A stretch of DNA of 64,000 nt from an uncultured Oscillospiraceae bacterium (GTDB lineage Bacteria; Bacillota; Clostridia; Oscillospirales; Ruminococcaceae). Shown piece by piece: positions 24,293 to 33,923 of the stretch. Location: NCBI GenBank assembly GCA_934481385.1, contig CAKSPD010000009.1, forward strand, positions 3,167 to 67,166, in the 5' to 3' direction. How positions within the stretch are numbered: the stretch's first letter is position 1; each line of letters opens with the position of its first letter. A program made the position numbers and the translations under genes. Under the pieces are notes generated by a model, which saw only the letters and a program-made list of their open reading frames with translations, did no database searches and was not told where the DNA came from.

Positions 24293-25021
24293 ATGGAACA
24301 GATTCTTTTCAGGCTTGATGCCTTTGAAGGCCCTCTTGATTTACTGCTGAAACTTATTTCAAAACATAAGCTGAATATAATGGATATTGAAATATCAAAA
24401 CTTCTTGAACAGTATATGGAATATCTTGATAATTCGGATATTAAAAATCTTGAATCAGCAGGTGAATTTCTTGAAATGGCATCACGCCTGATATACATTA
24501 AAACAGCGTATCTTCTTCCGAAACCGCAGGCAGACGAAGCTCATAAAATGAAAAAAGAGCTTGAATCAAATCTTATAGAATATTCCATAATAAAACAGGC
24601 ATCATCAGTTCTTGCTGAAAGATTTCAGGGAGATGATGTCTTTGTCCGCCGTCCGATGAAAGTCAGAGCTGAATATTCATACAGTCAGATGTACCTTCCG
24701 GACAGGCTTGCAATGGCATATATAAATATATCCTTTCCGGAGGATATTGAAGCCGAAAAAAATCTGATTGAAAACAAAATAAATTCAGCAGTAAAACGTA
24801 AAATAACATCAGTTATTTCAAAAGTGATTTTTATTCTCAGAAGGCTTTACGGCTCTGGTAAAAAAGTTCTTATGGAATCGCTTTATGAGGGAGTAACTGA
24901 CCGTTCAGAACGTGTTGCAACATTTCTTGCCGTTCTGGAACTTACTAAAAACGGCAGAATTAAAATAAGTGATGATAATTCTGAAATATGCTTTACAGGC
25001 AGAAAAAAAGGAAAGGAATAA
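24293..25021 (+). CDS. scpA: Segregation and condensation protein A
   Basis: ScpA is the kleisin that bridges the SMC heads in chromosome condensation. The 242-residue protein has the N-terminal FEGPLDLLLKLISKHKLNI signature, ISKLLEQYMEYL, and a C-terminal winged helix (VATFLAVLELTKNGRI) that contacts the SMC head. It is followed closely by scpB. Confidence 0.96.
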   Translation: MEQILFRLDAFEGPLDLLLKLISKHKLNIMDIEISKLLEQYMEYLDNSDIKNLESAGEFLEMASRLIYIKTAYLLPKPQADEAHKMKKELESNLIEYSIIKQASSVLAERFQGDDVFVRRPMKVRAEYSYSQMYLPDRLAMAYINISFPEDIEAEKNLIENKINSAVKRKITSVISKVIFILRRLYGSGKKVLMESLYEGVTDRSERVATFLAVLELTKNGRIKISDDNSEICFTGRKKGKE

Positions 25022-25029
25022 GAAACATA

Positions 25030-25569
25030 ATGAAAATCAGTGAACAGCTTGCAGTTACGGAGGCGGTTATATTTGCCTCGGGTGAACCTGTTGAAATTGT
25101 AAAAATTGCAGAACTCCTTGAAACTGTTCCTGAATCTGCAATAAAACTTGTCAGACTGCTTAATGAACGTTATGACCGATATGAAAGCGGTATCAGAATA
25201 ATTTCTTTAAACGGAAGATTTCAGATGACAACCCGTTCTGAATATGAAACATATGTAAGAAAGGCTCTTAATTTTAGAAAAAATACACCTCTCACTCCGG
25301 CATCTATGGAAGTTCTGACAATAATTGCATACAATCAGCCTGTTTCAAGGGCGTTTGTTGAAAATATAAGAGGAACTGACAGTTCATCGGCTGTAAACAG
25401 TCTTTGCGAAAAGGAACTTATTGAGGAAGCAGGCAGACTTGATGTTCCCGGAAAGCCTATAATTTATAAAACGACTGATAAATTTCTGAGATGTTTCGGA
25501 CTTTCAAGTCTTGATGAATTACCCCCTCTGCCTGAAAGAAACAATACTGAGAAAGAGAGTTTAACATGA
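25030..25569 (+). CDS. scpB: Segregation and condensation protein B
   Basis: The partner of ScpA forms a dimer of two winged-helix domains on the kleisin. The ATG at 25030 (MKISEQLAVTEAVIFASG) is preferred to a start inside scpA because an AAGGAA box and the family N-terminus fit. The 179-residue protein carries the hallmark LTPASMEVLTIIAYNQPVSR and the end region GRPIIYKTT-like (GKPIIYKTTDKFLRCFGL). Its stop codon overlaps the next start (ATGA). Confidence 0.96.
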   Translation: MKISEQLAVTEAVIFASGEPVEIVKIAELLETVPESAIKLVRLLNERYDRYESGIRIISLNGRFQMTTRSEYETYVRKALNFRKNTPLTPASMEVLTIIAYNQPVSRAFVENIRGTDSSSAVNSLCEKELIEEAGRLDVPGKPIIYKTTDKFLRCFGLSSLDELPPLPERNNTEKESLT

Positions 25570-26390
25570 TAATTCTTAGTATTCTGAAAATCATAGCTCT
25601 GATAATCCTTGCATTAATCGGACTGCTTTTGTTACTGCTGATACTCCCTGTATCAGTAAAACTTGAATATATCGGAGAAAAAAAGTATTATGAAGTGAAA
25701 TATGCTTTTCTTTCAGTTTTTTCTTCAGATTCTGAAAAAGGTATATCAGGAAAACTTAAAAAACAAAAAAACAATAAAAATAAAAAGTCAACTGTTTCTT
25801 CAAATACTGAAAAAAAATCAGTTACCGTTTCTGAACCAGATGAAAAAATTGATGATTTTTCAGAAATTCCGAATAATTCAGAGAATATTTCTGAATCAGA
25901 AGAAAAAACTGAAAAGGCTGAAAAAAAATCCAAACCTGAAAAAAAAAGCGGAAAATCTTCATACCTTGAAAATCTTCCGGAACTTTGGGATAAAATAATG
26001 CAGATATGGGAAATTGCATCATCTCCTGCAAGAAGGCTTTGCAAGGGCATACATCTTGATAAAATATTCATTGATTTTAAAATATCTGACCCTGATGCTT
26101 ATAATTGTGCAATTGATTACGGAAAAACCTGCATTGTAGTATATAATACTCTCGGTATTCTTAACCAGATGTTCAGCCTTTCCAAAAAAAGCATAAATGT
26201 TCAGTGTGTATTCAACGAAAAGAAAAGTATATATGATATATCATTTTCACTGAGATTTCACCCGATAACACTTTTGTTCTGCGGTATATCGTTCCTTTGG
26301 ACATACTATTTTAAAATATACAGAAAAAATTCAGGAGGTAAGAATAATAATGGAAAACAAAGAAACAAAAAATCAGAAACCGATAAGTGA
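25566..26390 (+). CDS. DUF2953-family membrane protein
   Basis: The 274-residue protein has a strongly hydrophobic N-terminal helix (about 1-30), a short beta-rich segment EYIGEKKYYEVKYAFLSVF, then a low-complexity Lys/Glu/Ser stretch (about 58-135), and a C-terminal half ending in another hydrophobic helix. This matches DUF2953, commonly found directly upstream of ytfJ/gerW in sporulating Clostridia. It overlaps scpB by 4 nt and gerW by 41 nt, so translation is coupled. Its function is unknown; a sporulation role is inferred from the neighbour only. Confidence 0.85.
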   Translation: MIILSILKIIALIILALIGLLLLLLILPVSVKLEYIGEKKYYEVKYAFLSVFSSDSEKGISGKLKKQKNNKNKKSTVSSNTEKKSVTVSEPDEKIDDFSEIPNNSENISESEEKTEKAEKKSKPEKKSGKSSYLENLPELWDKIMQIWEIASSPARRLCKGIHLDKIFIDFKISDPDAYNCAIDYGKTCIVVYNTLGILNQMFSLSKKSINVQCVFNEKKSIYDISFSLRFHPITLLFCGISFLWTYYFKIYRKNSGGKNNNGKQRNKKSETDK

Positions 26391-26787
26391 GCTTATGGGA
26401 ATAACTATGGAAAAAGTCAAGGAAATGGTTGACATAAATTCCATTGTCGGCGAACCTATTAAGATTGATGATAAAATTACGATTATTCCAATATCGAAAG
26501 TATCATTCGGTTTTGCATCGGGTGGTTCTGACCTTCCGAATAAACTGAGCCGTGACCTTTTCGGAGGCGGTGCAGGTGCAGGAGTATCAATAAAGCCTGA
26601 AGGATTTCTTGTTATAAATGACGGCTGTGTACAGATGGTTCAGGCTTGTGCATCGGACAGCCTTGCAGGTTCACTTATAGAAAATGCTCCGAATATCGTT
26701 AATAAAGTCGGAAATTTTTTCAAGAAAAACAAGAACAAGGATTCTTTGAACATTGATGATACTGATTCAGTGGAATTTGACGGATAA
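26350..26787 (+). CDS. ytfJ: GerW / YtfJ-family sporulation protein
   Basis: The 145-residue protein shows the family core SELMGITMEKVKEMVD, GEPIKIDDKITIIPISKVSFGFASGG and the Gly-rich GGGAGAGVSIKPEGFLVI. In Bacillus the family is needed for germination through particular lytic enzymes. The ATG is supported by AGGAGGTAAGAATAATA. It lies inside the tail of the DUF2953 gene. Confidence 0.93.
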   Translation: MENKETKNQKPISELMGITMEKVKEMVDINSIVGEPIKIDDKITIIPISKVSFGFASGGSDLPNKLSRDLFGGGAGAGVSIKPEGFLVINDGCVQMVQACASDSLAGSLIENAPNIVNKVGNFFKKNKNKDSLNIDDTDSVEFDG

Positions 26788-26851
26788 AAAGTAATAAAAA
26801 TTTTCTGTAAGGCATATTTTATACTATATTTGTTGTAGGAGATATGCCCTA

Positions 26852-27979
26852 ATGAAAAAAATATTAATTTTTATTCTGACTTTCTGTGTTGCTCTTTCAT
26901 CAGAAAATATGATTTGTTTTGCAGACGAAAAACCTGTAATATCTGCAAAATCAGCCGTTCTTATTTCGGCTGATACAGGAGAAACAATATATTCTCTTAA
27001 TGCAGGTGAAAAACTGCCTATGGCAAGTACCACTAAGATTATGACAACTCTGTTATGCCTTGAAAGCGGTAATCTTGATGAGGAATTTGTTGTAGACAGT
27101 GATGCCATAAAAGTTGAGGGTTCATCAATGGGACTTGTTGAGGGCGATATAGTTACAAAATATGCACTCTGTTGCGGAATGTTATTGCCCTCCGGAAATG
27201 ATGCTGCAAATGCAACTGCTGTGAAACTTGCAGGAAGTATTGAAAATTTTGCTGTTATGATGAATGAACGTGCTGAACAGATTGGAATGGCAAAAACTTA
27301 TTTTGTAACGCCTTCAGGACTGGAGGGAGATGGACATGAAGCTTCTGCTTATGATATGTCACTTCTTGCAAGGGAGGCTCTTAAAAATGATACTTTCAGA
27401 GAAATCTGTTCAAAGCAGAGTATTCAGATTAAGTTCGGAAATCCTCCTTATGAGAGGTGGCTCAAAAATACTAATAAACTTCTTTCAATGTATGACGGCG
27501 TTTACGGTGTAAAAACAGGATTTACTGATGAGGCAGGCAGGTGTCTTGTTTCTGCATGTGAACGTGACGGAAAACAGCTTATATGCGTTACACTTAATGA
27601 CCGCAATGACTGGAATGACCATATTGCATTGTATAATTACGGATTCAGTCAGGTTGATTTGTTTGAATACAGAATAGATGATGATATTTATGCAAAGCTT
27701 GCAGGAAGTGAAGAAGACAGAATAAAGCTTGTTTCCGATGAAAATATGGAAATATGTACAGCAGACGGAAAAGATGAATTTTTCAGTTACAGTGTCAAAA
27801 CACCTCCCTTTATCTATGCTCCTGTTGAAAAAGGTCAGCAGTGCGGAGAAATTACTGTTATGTATAAGGGCAGGGAAGTGAGAAACATTCCGCTTTATGC
27901 CGATAAGGATTATAGTATTTACTGTAAACCGGCAGAGAAAAAAACATTCTTTTCTAAAATCAAAAATATATTTAAATAG
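26852..27979 (+). CDS. dacF: D-alanyl-D-alanine carboxypeptidase (DacF-like, S11)
   Basis: It trims the terminal D-Ala from peptidoglycan stem peptides outside the membrane. The 375-residue precursor has a signal peptide (cut near residue 24, MICFADEK). Catalytic motifs are MASTTKIM (SxxK, about 62-65), PSGNDAAN (SxN) and YGVKTGFTDEA (KTG). A C-terminal beta domain (about 275-360) ends in a Lys-rich tail. It is 8 bp ahead of the pseudouridine synthase gene. Placement after gerW suggests a role in the spore cortex, but a vegetative role is equally possible. Confidence 0.94.
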   Translation: MKKILIFILTFCVALSSENMICFADEKPVISAKSAVLISADTGETIYSLNAGEKLPMASTTKIMTTLLCLESGNLDEEFVVDSDAIKVEGSSMGLVEGDIVTKYALCCGMLLPSGNDAANATAVKLAGSIENFAVMMNERAEQIGMAKTYFVTPSGLEGDGHEASAYDMSLLAREALKNDTFREICSKQSIQIKFGNPPYERWLKNTNKLLSMYDGVYGVKTGFTDEAGRCLVSACERDGKQLICVTLNDRNDWNDHIALYNYGFSQVDLFEYRIDDDIYAKLAGSEEDRIKLVSDENMEICTADGKDEFFSYSVKTPPFIYAPVEKGQQCGEITVMYKGREVRNIPLYADKDYSIYCKPAEKKTFFSKIKNIFK

Positions 27980-27987
27980 GAGATATT

Positions 27988-28719
27988 ATGGAAAAAACAA
28001 GGATTCAGAAAATTATTGCCGATGCAGGTTACTGCTCACGCCGTAAGGCAGAGGAACTTATTTCAAAAGGAAAAGTTACTCTTAACGGCAGACCTGTAAA
28101 ACTCGGTGACAAGGCAGGTTCGAGGGATATTATTGCCGTTGACGGTGAGAGAATTTATATTCCGAAAAAGAAAAACAAAATCTATATTATGATGAATAAG
28201 CCGAGAGGATATGTTACAACTGTTTCAGATGAGCTTGACCGCAAATGCGTTATGGATTTGCTGAGCGACCTTGAAGAAAGAGTTTATCCTATCGGCAGAC
28301 TTGACAGAAATTCAGAGGGACTTCTGTTATTTACAAATGACGGAGAATTTGCAAACAGCATTATGCACCCGAGCAAGCATATTTCAAAAACTTATCGTGT
28401 TACTGTCCGTCCTGATATTTCCGATGAACAGCTTGTAAGACTTGCAGAGGGTGTTGAAATTGACGGCAAAAAAACTTTGCCTGCAAATGTTGTCGTAAAG
28501 GATAAACAACCCGGCAGAGTTGTTCTCCTGATAACTATAAAAGAGGGAAGAAACCGTCAGATTCGCAAAATGTGTGAGGCTGTCGGACTTGAAGTCGCAA
28601 GACTCCGAAGAATCAGCATAGGCCCTGTCAAACTCGGAATGCTGAAATCAGGAACTTACAGAGAACTTACCCCTGATGAACTCAGAGCTATAAGAAATGC
28701 TATCGGCAAGGAAAATTAA
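27988..28719 (+). CDS. rluB: 23S rRNA pseudouridine synthase, RluB/RsuA family
   Basis: The 243-residue enzyme has an N-terminal S4 RNA-binding domain (IQKIIADAGYCSRRKAEELI...) and a catalytic domain with YPIGRLDRNSEGLLLFTNDG, where the Asp is the nucleophile. The C-terminal GRNRQIRKMCEAVG motif is typical. RluB acts on helix 89-90 region of 23S rRNA; the subfamily (RluB rather than RsuA/RluF) is the usual one next to scpB in Firmicutes. Confidence 0.95.
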   Translation: MEKTRIQKIIADAGYCSRRKAEELISKGKVTLNGRPVKLGDKAGSRDIIAVDGERIYIPKKKNKIYIMMNKPRGYVTTVSDELDRKCVMDLLSDLEERVYPIGRLDRNSEGLLLFTNDGEFANSIMHPSKHISKTYRVTVRPDISDEQLVRLAEGVEIDGKKTLPANVVVKDKQPGRVVLLITIKEGRNRQIRKMCEAVGLEVARLRRISIGPVKLGMLKSGTYRELTPDELRAIRNAIGKEN

Positions 28720-28856
28720 CCATTATTTTTGAATTTATATTGAATTATTTTGTGCATTGTCTTGAAAAATGTACTGAAATTTTTCAGATACTTGAAAAAG
28801 TCACATAAAAATAGTATCATTAATATATACAACACTATCCGAAAGGAATGAATTTT

Positions 28857-30179
28857 ATGGAACTTCAAAAAAATCAGGACAGACTTTCTGCTCTGTTCGA
28901 TGACGGAAAATATACCGAGATAAATTCCGGTATTAAAAAGGACAAACCGGCATCAGTTGTTACTGCTTATGGTTATGTAAACGGAAATCCTGTTTATGCT
29001 TTTTCTCAGGATAAATCTGTTTCAGGCGGTGCTGTTGATATGGCTCAGGCTGAAAAAATTTCAAAACTCTATCTTCTTGCATCAAAAACAGGCAACCCCA
29101 TTGTCGGAATATATGATTCAGACGGTGCTGTTATGGACGGTACTGCCGAATCCCTTATGGCATACGGGAAAATGATTTCAGCATCATCTGCTGTATCAGG
29201 AGTTATTCCGCAGATTGCCATTATTGCCGGAACATGTGCCGGAAGTGCATCAATTCTTGCATGCTCATCTGATTTTGTTATAATGACAAAGGATTCTGAA
29301 TTTTTCATGACTCCAAATACAGAAAATGCCTCCGCTGATTCTGCAATGAAATCAGGTATAGCTTCTGCTGTATGCGATGATGAAAAATCAGCAATCGAAA
29401 AGGCAAGGGATATTATAAATATTATGCCTGTCAACAATCTTTCACCTGTTCCCGAATTTGAACCTGCTGAACCTGCCGGTGCAGTTTCATCAGATATCAA
29501 GGGAATTATAAACAGTGTTGCTGATGCTGATACAGCAATTGAAATCTATTCAGGATACGGCAAGGCTTCATATACAGCTTTCGCAAGAATAGAGGGAAAA
29601 ACTATCGGAATTATTTCAACAAATAAAACTGCGGACAGACTCAGTTCTGCTGACTGCACAAAAATTGCACGTTTTGTAAGACTTTGTGATGCTTTTTCAG
29701 TTCCTGTTGTAACATTTGTTGATTCTGAAGGATTTGAAACATCAGATACAGTTTCAGGCGTAAAGAATATGACTCTCCTTGCATCAAGTTATGCTGAGGC
29801 TACTACTGTAAAGCTTGCTGTTGTTACAGGAAAAGCTGTCGGAACTGTATTCAGTGCCGTTGCAGGAAAAGACGTAAGTGCAGATTTTACATATGCATGG
29901 CAGTCTGCCTATATCAGTCCTGTACTTCCTGAAACTGCTGTTGAATTTTTGTGGCATGACAGATTAAAGGGTGCTGAAAATCTTTCAGCAAAAAGAAAAG
30001 AACTTGCTGAAGAATATAAATCAACTCTTGCATCTGCTGAAAAGGCATCAGATATCGGCTGTATTGATGATGTAATTTCTGCATCTGATACAAGAACCGT
30101 TATTTCATCTGCACTTGATATGCTTTCAGGAAAGAGAGTAACAAAGCTCCCGAAGAAGCATAACAATCTTCCTTTCTGA
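28857..30179 (+). CDS. Divergent acyl-CoA carboxyltransferase subunit (MmdA/12S-like)
   Basis: The 440-residue protein has two crotonase-type halves. The first has GGAVDMAQAEKISKLYLLA and IPQIAIIAGTCAGSASILA; the second has GYGKASYTAFARIEGKTIGI and VPVVTFVDSEGFETS. It matches carboxyltransferase subunits that move CO2 between carboxybiotin and an acyl-CoA, but it is 70-80 residues shorter than usual (about 510-520), and the Gly-Gly-Ala-Arg loop reads DSDGAV. The ATG at 28857 is preferred because the one at 28848 lies on top of the AAAGGA box. It is followed by a biotin carrier and an OadA-like gene. Confidence 0.82.
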   Translation: MELQKNQDRLSALFDDGKYTEINSGIKKDKPASVVTAYGYVNGNPVYAFSQDKSVSGGAVDMAQAEKISKLYLLASKTGNPIVGIYDSDGAVMDGTAESLMAYGKMISASSAVSGVIPQIAIIAGTCAGSASILACSSDFVIMTKDSEFFMTPNTENASADSAMKSGIASAVCDDEKSAIEKARDIINIMPVNNLSPVPEFEPAEPAGAVSSDIKGIINSVADADTAIEIYSGYGKASYTAFARIEGKTIGIISTNKTADRLSSADCTKIARFVRLCDAFSVPVVTFVDSEGFETSDTVSGVKNMTLLASSYAEATTVKLAVVTGKAVGTVFSAVAGKDVSADFTYAWQSAYISPVLPETAVEFLWHDRLKGAENLSAKRKELAEEYKSTLASAEKASDIGCIDDVISASDTRTVISSALDMLSGKRVTKLPKKHNNLPF

Positions 30180-30213
30180 TTTAAAAAAATATAAATGAAT
30201 GGTGGTATATAAA

Positions 30214-30579
30214 ATGAAAAGATTTAATGTAACTGTCAATGGAAAAGCTTATGATGTAGCTGTTGAAGAAATTACTGACGGCTCTGCTCCGGTAGTTTCT
30301 GCACCTGTTGCCCCTGCTCCTGCAAAACCAGCTCCAGCACCTGCACCTGTTGCTGAAAAAGGTGAGGGCGAAGCAGTTTCTGCTCCTATGTCAGGAACTA
30401 TCCTTGATGTAAAGGCAAATGTAGGCGATACAGTTTCAAGAGGACAGGTTATAATGGTTCTTGAGGCTATGAAAATGGAAAATGATATTGTTTCACCATG
30501 TGACGGAAAAATTACAAGCATACTCGTTAAAAAGGGCGATACTGTAAATCCGTCTGATACACTTGCAACAGTTCAGTAA
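30214..30579 (+). CDS. Biotin carboxyl carrier protein (1.3S-like)
   Basis: The 121-residue protein starts MKRFNVTVNGKAYDV, has a flexible Ala/Pro linker (about 30-52), and a biotinyl domain with EAMKMEND, where the second Lys is biotinylated. The size and plan match the 1.3S subunit of transcarboxylase and the gamma/delta carrier of Na+-pumping decarboxylases. Start at 30214 follows GGTGG. It lies between the two carboxyltransferase genes, with 34 and 17 bp gaps. Confidence 0.95.
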   Translation: MKRFNVTVNGKAYDVAVEEITDGSAPVVSAPVAPAPAKPAPAPAPVAEKGEGEAVSAPMSGTILDVKANVGDTVSRGQVIMVLEAMKMENDIVSPCDGKITSILVKKGDTVNPSDTLATVQ

Positions 30580-30596
30580 AGGAAGGTTGAATTTTT

Positions 30597-31994
30597 ATGG
30601 CAAAAATCGGTATTACTGAAACAGTTATACGAGATGCTCATCAGTCACTTATTGCAACCCGTATGACAACAGAGGAAATGCTCCCTGTACTTCCTCTTAT
30701 GGATAAAGTAGGCTATCACTCAATAGAATGCTGGGGAGGAGCTACATTTGACGCCTGCCTCAGATTTCTTAATGAAGACCCGTGGGAAAGACTCCGCATA
30801 CTCAGAAAAAATCTCCCTAATTCAAAGCTCCAGATGCTTTTCAGAGGTCAGAATATGCTCGGATACCGTCACTATGCTGATGATGTTCTTGAATATTTTG
30901 TTCAGAAATCAGTTGCAAACGGCATTGATATAATCAGAATTTTCGATGCTCTCAACGATGTAAGAAACCTTGAAACAGCAGTAAAGGCTGCGAAAAAGGA
31001 AGGAGCTCATACCCAGATAGCTATTTCCTATACAACAGGTGAAAAATTTACAAATGATTATTTTGTTGAATACGCAAAAAGAATAGAATCAGTAGGTGCA
31101 GATTCAATCTGCCTTAAAGATATGGCAGCACTTCTCACTCCTTACAGAGCAGGAAGTCTTATTGCTGATTTGAAAAAAGCTGTTAAAATTCCGATACAGC
31201 TCCATACTCATTACACATCAGGACTTGCATCAATGTGTCTTTTAAAGGCTATTGAATCAGGTGTTGACTATATCGATACTGCAATGTCACCTCTTGCAAA
31301 CGGTACTTCACATACTCCGACAGAATCAATGGTTGCTGCACTTCAGGGAACAGAATATGACACTGGTCTTGACCTTAAACTTCTCACAGAAATAAGAACT
31401 TATTTTATGACTCTGCGTGACAAGTATATCAAGAGCGGTCTGCTTGACCCGAAAATGCTTGCAGTTGATGCAAATGCACTTATATATCAGGTTCCGGGCG
31501 GTATGCTCTCCAACCTTCTTTCACAGCTCAAACAGGCAGGAAAAGAAGATAAGCTCACTGAAGTTCTTCAGGAAGTTCCAAGAGTTCGTAAGGACGCCGG
31601 TGACCTTCCGCTTGTAACTCCTACATCACAGATTGTCGGAACACAGGCTGTATTCAATGTCCTTATGGGCGAAAGATATAAAATGGTTACAAAGGAATTC
31701 AAGGGTGTCGTAAGAGGCGAATACGGTCAGACTCCTACTCCGATAGACCCGACTTTCCGTAAAAAAATTATCGGTGACGCAGAACCTATTGACTGCCGGC
31801 CTGCTGACCTGCTTGAACCTGAACTTGACAAACTCCGCAAGGAATGTGCTGAATGGACTGAACAGGAAGAAGATGTTCTCAGCTATGCACAGTTCGGTCA
31901 GGTTGCAGTAAAATTCTTTGAACAAAGACGTAATAAAAAATACGGCATTGATTCAAAACATTCAGATGCCGGAAATAAGGTTCTTCCGGTTTAA
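30597..31994 (+). CDS. oadA: Oxaloacetate decarboxylase alpha / 5S-type carboxyltransferase
   Basis: The 465-residue TIM-barrel enzyme exchanges a carboxyl group between oxaloacetate/pyruvate and biotin. Visible are TVIRDAHQSLIATRM (metal Asp), SICLKDMAALLTP (the Lys that is carbamylated) and QLHTHYTSGLA (the His-x-His metal ligands). There is no attached biotin domain, so it relies on the separate carrier gene just upstream. No oadB/gcdB-type membrane pump gene lies in the window. Together with the previous two genes this gives the subunit set of methylmalonyl-CoA:pyruvate transcarboxylase. Confidence 0.92.
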   Translation: MAKIGITETVIRDAHQSLIATRMTTEEMLPVLPLMDKVGYHSIECWGGATFDACLRFLNEDPWERLRILRKNLPNSKLQMLFRGQNMLGYRHYADDVLEYFVQKSVANGIDIIRIFDALNDVRNLETAVKAAKKEGAHTQIAISYTTGEKFTNDYFVEYAKRIESVGADSICLKDMAALLTPYRAGSLIADLKKAVKIPIQLHTHYTSGLASMCLLKAIESGVDYIDTAMSPLANGTSHTPTESMVAALQGTEYDTGLDLKLLTEIRTYFMTLRDKYIKSGLLDPKMLAVDANALIYQVPGGMLSNLLSQLKQAGKEDKLTEVLQEVPRVRKDAGDLPLVTPTSQIVGTQAVFNVLMGERYKMVTKEFKGVVRGEYGQTPTPIDPTFRKKIIGDAEPIDCRPADLLEPELDKLRKECAEWTEQEEDVLSYAQFGQVAVKFFEQRRNKKYGIDSKHSDAGNKVLPV

Positions 31995-32029
31995 AAAGAA
32001 AACTTTTTGATTTCAGGAGGTAGTAGAAA

Positions 32030-32977
32030 TTGCCTATAAGAATTTCAGCCGAACTTCCGGCATACAAAACGCTTGAAAATGAAAATATTTTTGTCATTGC
32101 AAAGGACAGGGCAGAACATCAGGATATACGTCCTTTAAGAGTTATTATTCTGAATATAATGCCGAAAAAGATTGAAACAGAATGTCAGCTTATGCGACTT
32201 CTCAGCAATACGCCTTTGCAGGTGGATATAGACCTCCTCTATATGTCATCGCACGTTTCAAAAAACACTTCAATGAATCATCTTTCATATTTTTACAAAA
32301 CCTTTGATGAAGTTAAAAACAACAGGTATGACGGTATGATTATTACAGGAGCACCTGTTGAACAGCTTGACTATGAAGAAGTTGATTACTGGAACGAAAT
32401 ATGCGAGATAATGAAGTGGTCTACCACAAATGTATTTTCAACACTTCATATATGCTGGGGAGCTCAGGCAGGATTGTATTATCATTTCGGAATACCAAAA
32501 TATCTGCTTCCTGAAAAGATGTTCGGAATTTTTCCGCATAAGATTGAAGTCAGCAACAGTAAACTTCTGCGTGGCTTTGATGACAGATTCCTTGTTCCTC
32601 ATTCAAGGCATACAGAGGTAAGACGTGAGGATATAGAAAAGGTAAGTCAGCTTGAAATTCTCACTTCATCGGATATTTCGGGAGTTCATATTGTCGCAAA
32701 TAAAAACGGCAGACAATATTTTATAACAGGTCATTCCGAATATGACAGAGAAACAATTGCACACGAATATTTCAGGGATTTGGAAAAGGGACTTGATATA
32801 AAGATGCCGTATAACTATTTTCCTGATGATGACCCCACGAAAACTCCCGAATTTTCGTGGAGATGTACAGCAAATCTTATGTTTTCAAACTGGCTTAACT
32901 ATTGTGTTTATCAGCTTACACCTTTTAATCTTGAAGAACTTGATATAAGAAACTGGAACTGGGAAGCCGGTTTCTGA
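32030..32977 (+). CDS. metA: Homoserine O-acetyltransferase (MetA type)
   Basis: It activates homoserine for methionine synthesis. The 315-residue protein starts at TTG (32030) behind AGGAGG. It has [13 protein letters not shown] residues ([10 protein letters not shown]) with Glu at position 111 and [13 protein letters not shown] with the nucleophile Cys142; the numbering agrees exactly with characterised MetA enzymes. Glu111 is associated with acetyl-CoA use, Gly111 with succinyl-CoA use, so this is predicted to be an acetyltransferase despite the common name homoserine O-succinyltransferase. It is 36 bp after oadA and no other met gene is adjacent. Confidence 0.93.
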   Translation: MPIRISAELPAYKTLENENIFVIAKDRAEHQDIRPLRVIILNIMPKKIETECQLMRLLSNTPLQVDIDLLYMSSHVSKNTSMNHLSYFYKTFDEVKNNRYDGMIITGAPVEQLDYEEVDYWNEICEIMKWSTTNVFSTLHICWGAQAGLYYHFGIPKYLLPEKMFGIFPHKIEVSNSKLLRGFDDRFLVPHSRHTEVRREDIEKVSQLEILTSSDISGVHIVANKNGRQYFITGHSEYDRETIAHEYFRDLEKGLDIKMPYNYFPDDDPTKTPEFSWRCTANLMFSNWLNYCVYQLTPFNLEELDIRNWNWEAGF

Positions 32978-33003
32978 TTTGACGAAAAGGGGATTTTACA
33001 ATT

Positions 33004-33540
33004 ATGTACGATGACGAAAAAAATGAAAAATATGTTTATGATGACGGCGGAAACAAGAAAGCAATATATGAAGCACCCCCGCCGGAATTCAATGATTATG
33101 AAGTTCAGCAGGGAGGTCATAAAGGTTTTGCTATTGCCTCACTGGTACTTGGTATTCTTTCGCTTATTCTCTGCTGTTGTATGGGCTTTAATTTTATACT
33201 TGCAATTCCTGCCCTTATATTCGGTATACTGGCACTTGTAAAGCGTTACAGCGGAAAAGGTATGGCAATAGCAGGTATTATAATTTCTTCTATTGCTATA
33301 ATTTTTACAGGTTCAATACTTGCAATTTACGGCCCTATTTTCAGTGATGTTTATAAAGTTTCATCACATTTTGAATCTGTCCGCAGTAACTTTGAAGAAA
33401 CAGGCGAAATTCCTGACTATCTCGAAAAATATACTGATGAAAAATATGATCAGGTATGGAAAAATCAGGGATATGACGATTTCTATGATTTCTTCGGAGC
33501 TATGCTTGAAGAAATGGGAACAAACTATGACGGAAATTAA
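33004..33540 (+). CDS. DUF4190-domain membrane protein
   Basis: The 178-residue protein has a charged, tyrosine-rich N-terminus (1-38), two or three tightly spaced helices at about 40-105 (GFAIASLVLGILSLILCC, FILAIPALIFGILAL, GMAIAGIIISSIAIIF) that match DUF4190, and an outer acidic tail of 75 residues. Function is unknown. Its stop overlaps the convergent DUF2752 gene by 4 nt. Confidence 0.82.
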   Translation: MYDDEKNEKYVYDDGGNKKAIYEAPPPEFNDYEVQQGGHKGFAIASLVLGILSLILCCCMGFNFILAIPALIFGILALVKRYSGKGMAIAGIIISSIAIIFTGSILAIYGPIFSDVYKVSSHFESVRSNFEETGEIPDYLEKYTDEKYDQVWKNQGYDDFYDFFGAMLEEMGTNYDGN

Positions 33541-33917
33541 ACAGGTGCAAGAGCAGGAAAAAAATTTCTGATAATATAAAAAAGCAGAAAAATCCCCAGA
33601 ACCGTATACCAGAAAGTACGGTTTTCGGGGATTATTTTTTTATCTGTAAGAAGTTCGAGCCATTTCAGAAATAGTATAATAACTCCGAAAATGACAATAG
33701 GATTATATTTTATAGATTCTGTTAAATTGCCGTTAAGGAGTGCAAAAAAGCTCCTTGTACCTCCGCAGCCACAGCAATAATAACCTGTAAACATATGAAT
33801 AACACATGGCAGTATAAATAATTTTCTGAATTTTATATATAAAAATCCGATAATATTAAGCGTTATAAAGAATATCAGCGGAAGAAATATATATAATATT
33901 TTTTTACGTCTTGTCAT
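33537..33917 (-). CDS. DUF2752-family membrane protein
   Basis: The 126-residue protein has spans near 7-26, 80-97 and 105-122. YYCCGCGGTRSFFALLNGN (about 47-65) is the Cys/Gly-rich signature of DUF2752. The function is unknown. It follows the polysaccharide deacetylase gene by 6 bp on the same strand, so the two are cotranscribed. Confidence 0.88.
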   Translation of the reverse strand: MTRRKKILYIFLPLIFFITLNIIGFLYIKFRKLFILPCVIHMFTGYYCCGCGGTRSFFALLNGNLTESIKYNPIVIFGVIILFLKWLELLTDKKIIPENRTFWYTVLGIFLLFYIIRNFFPALAPV

Positions 33918-33923
33918 TTTGAT

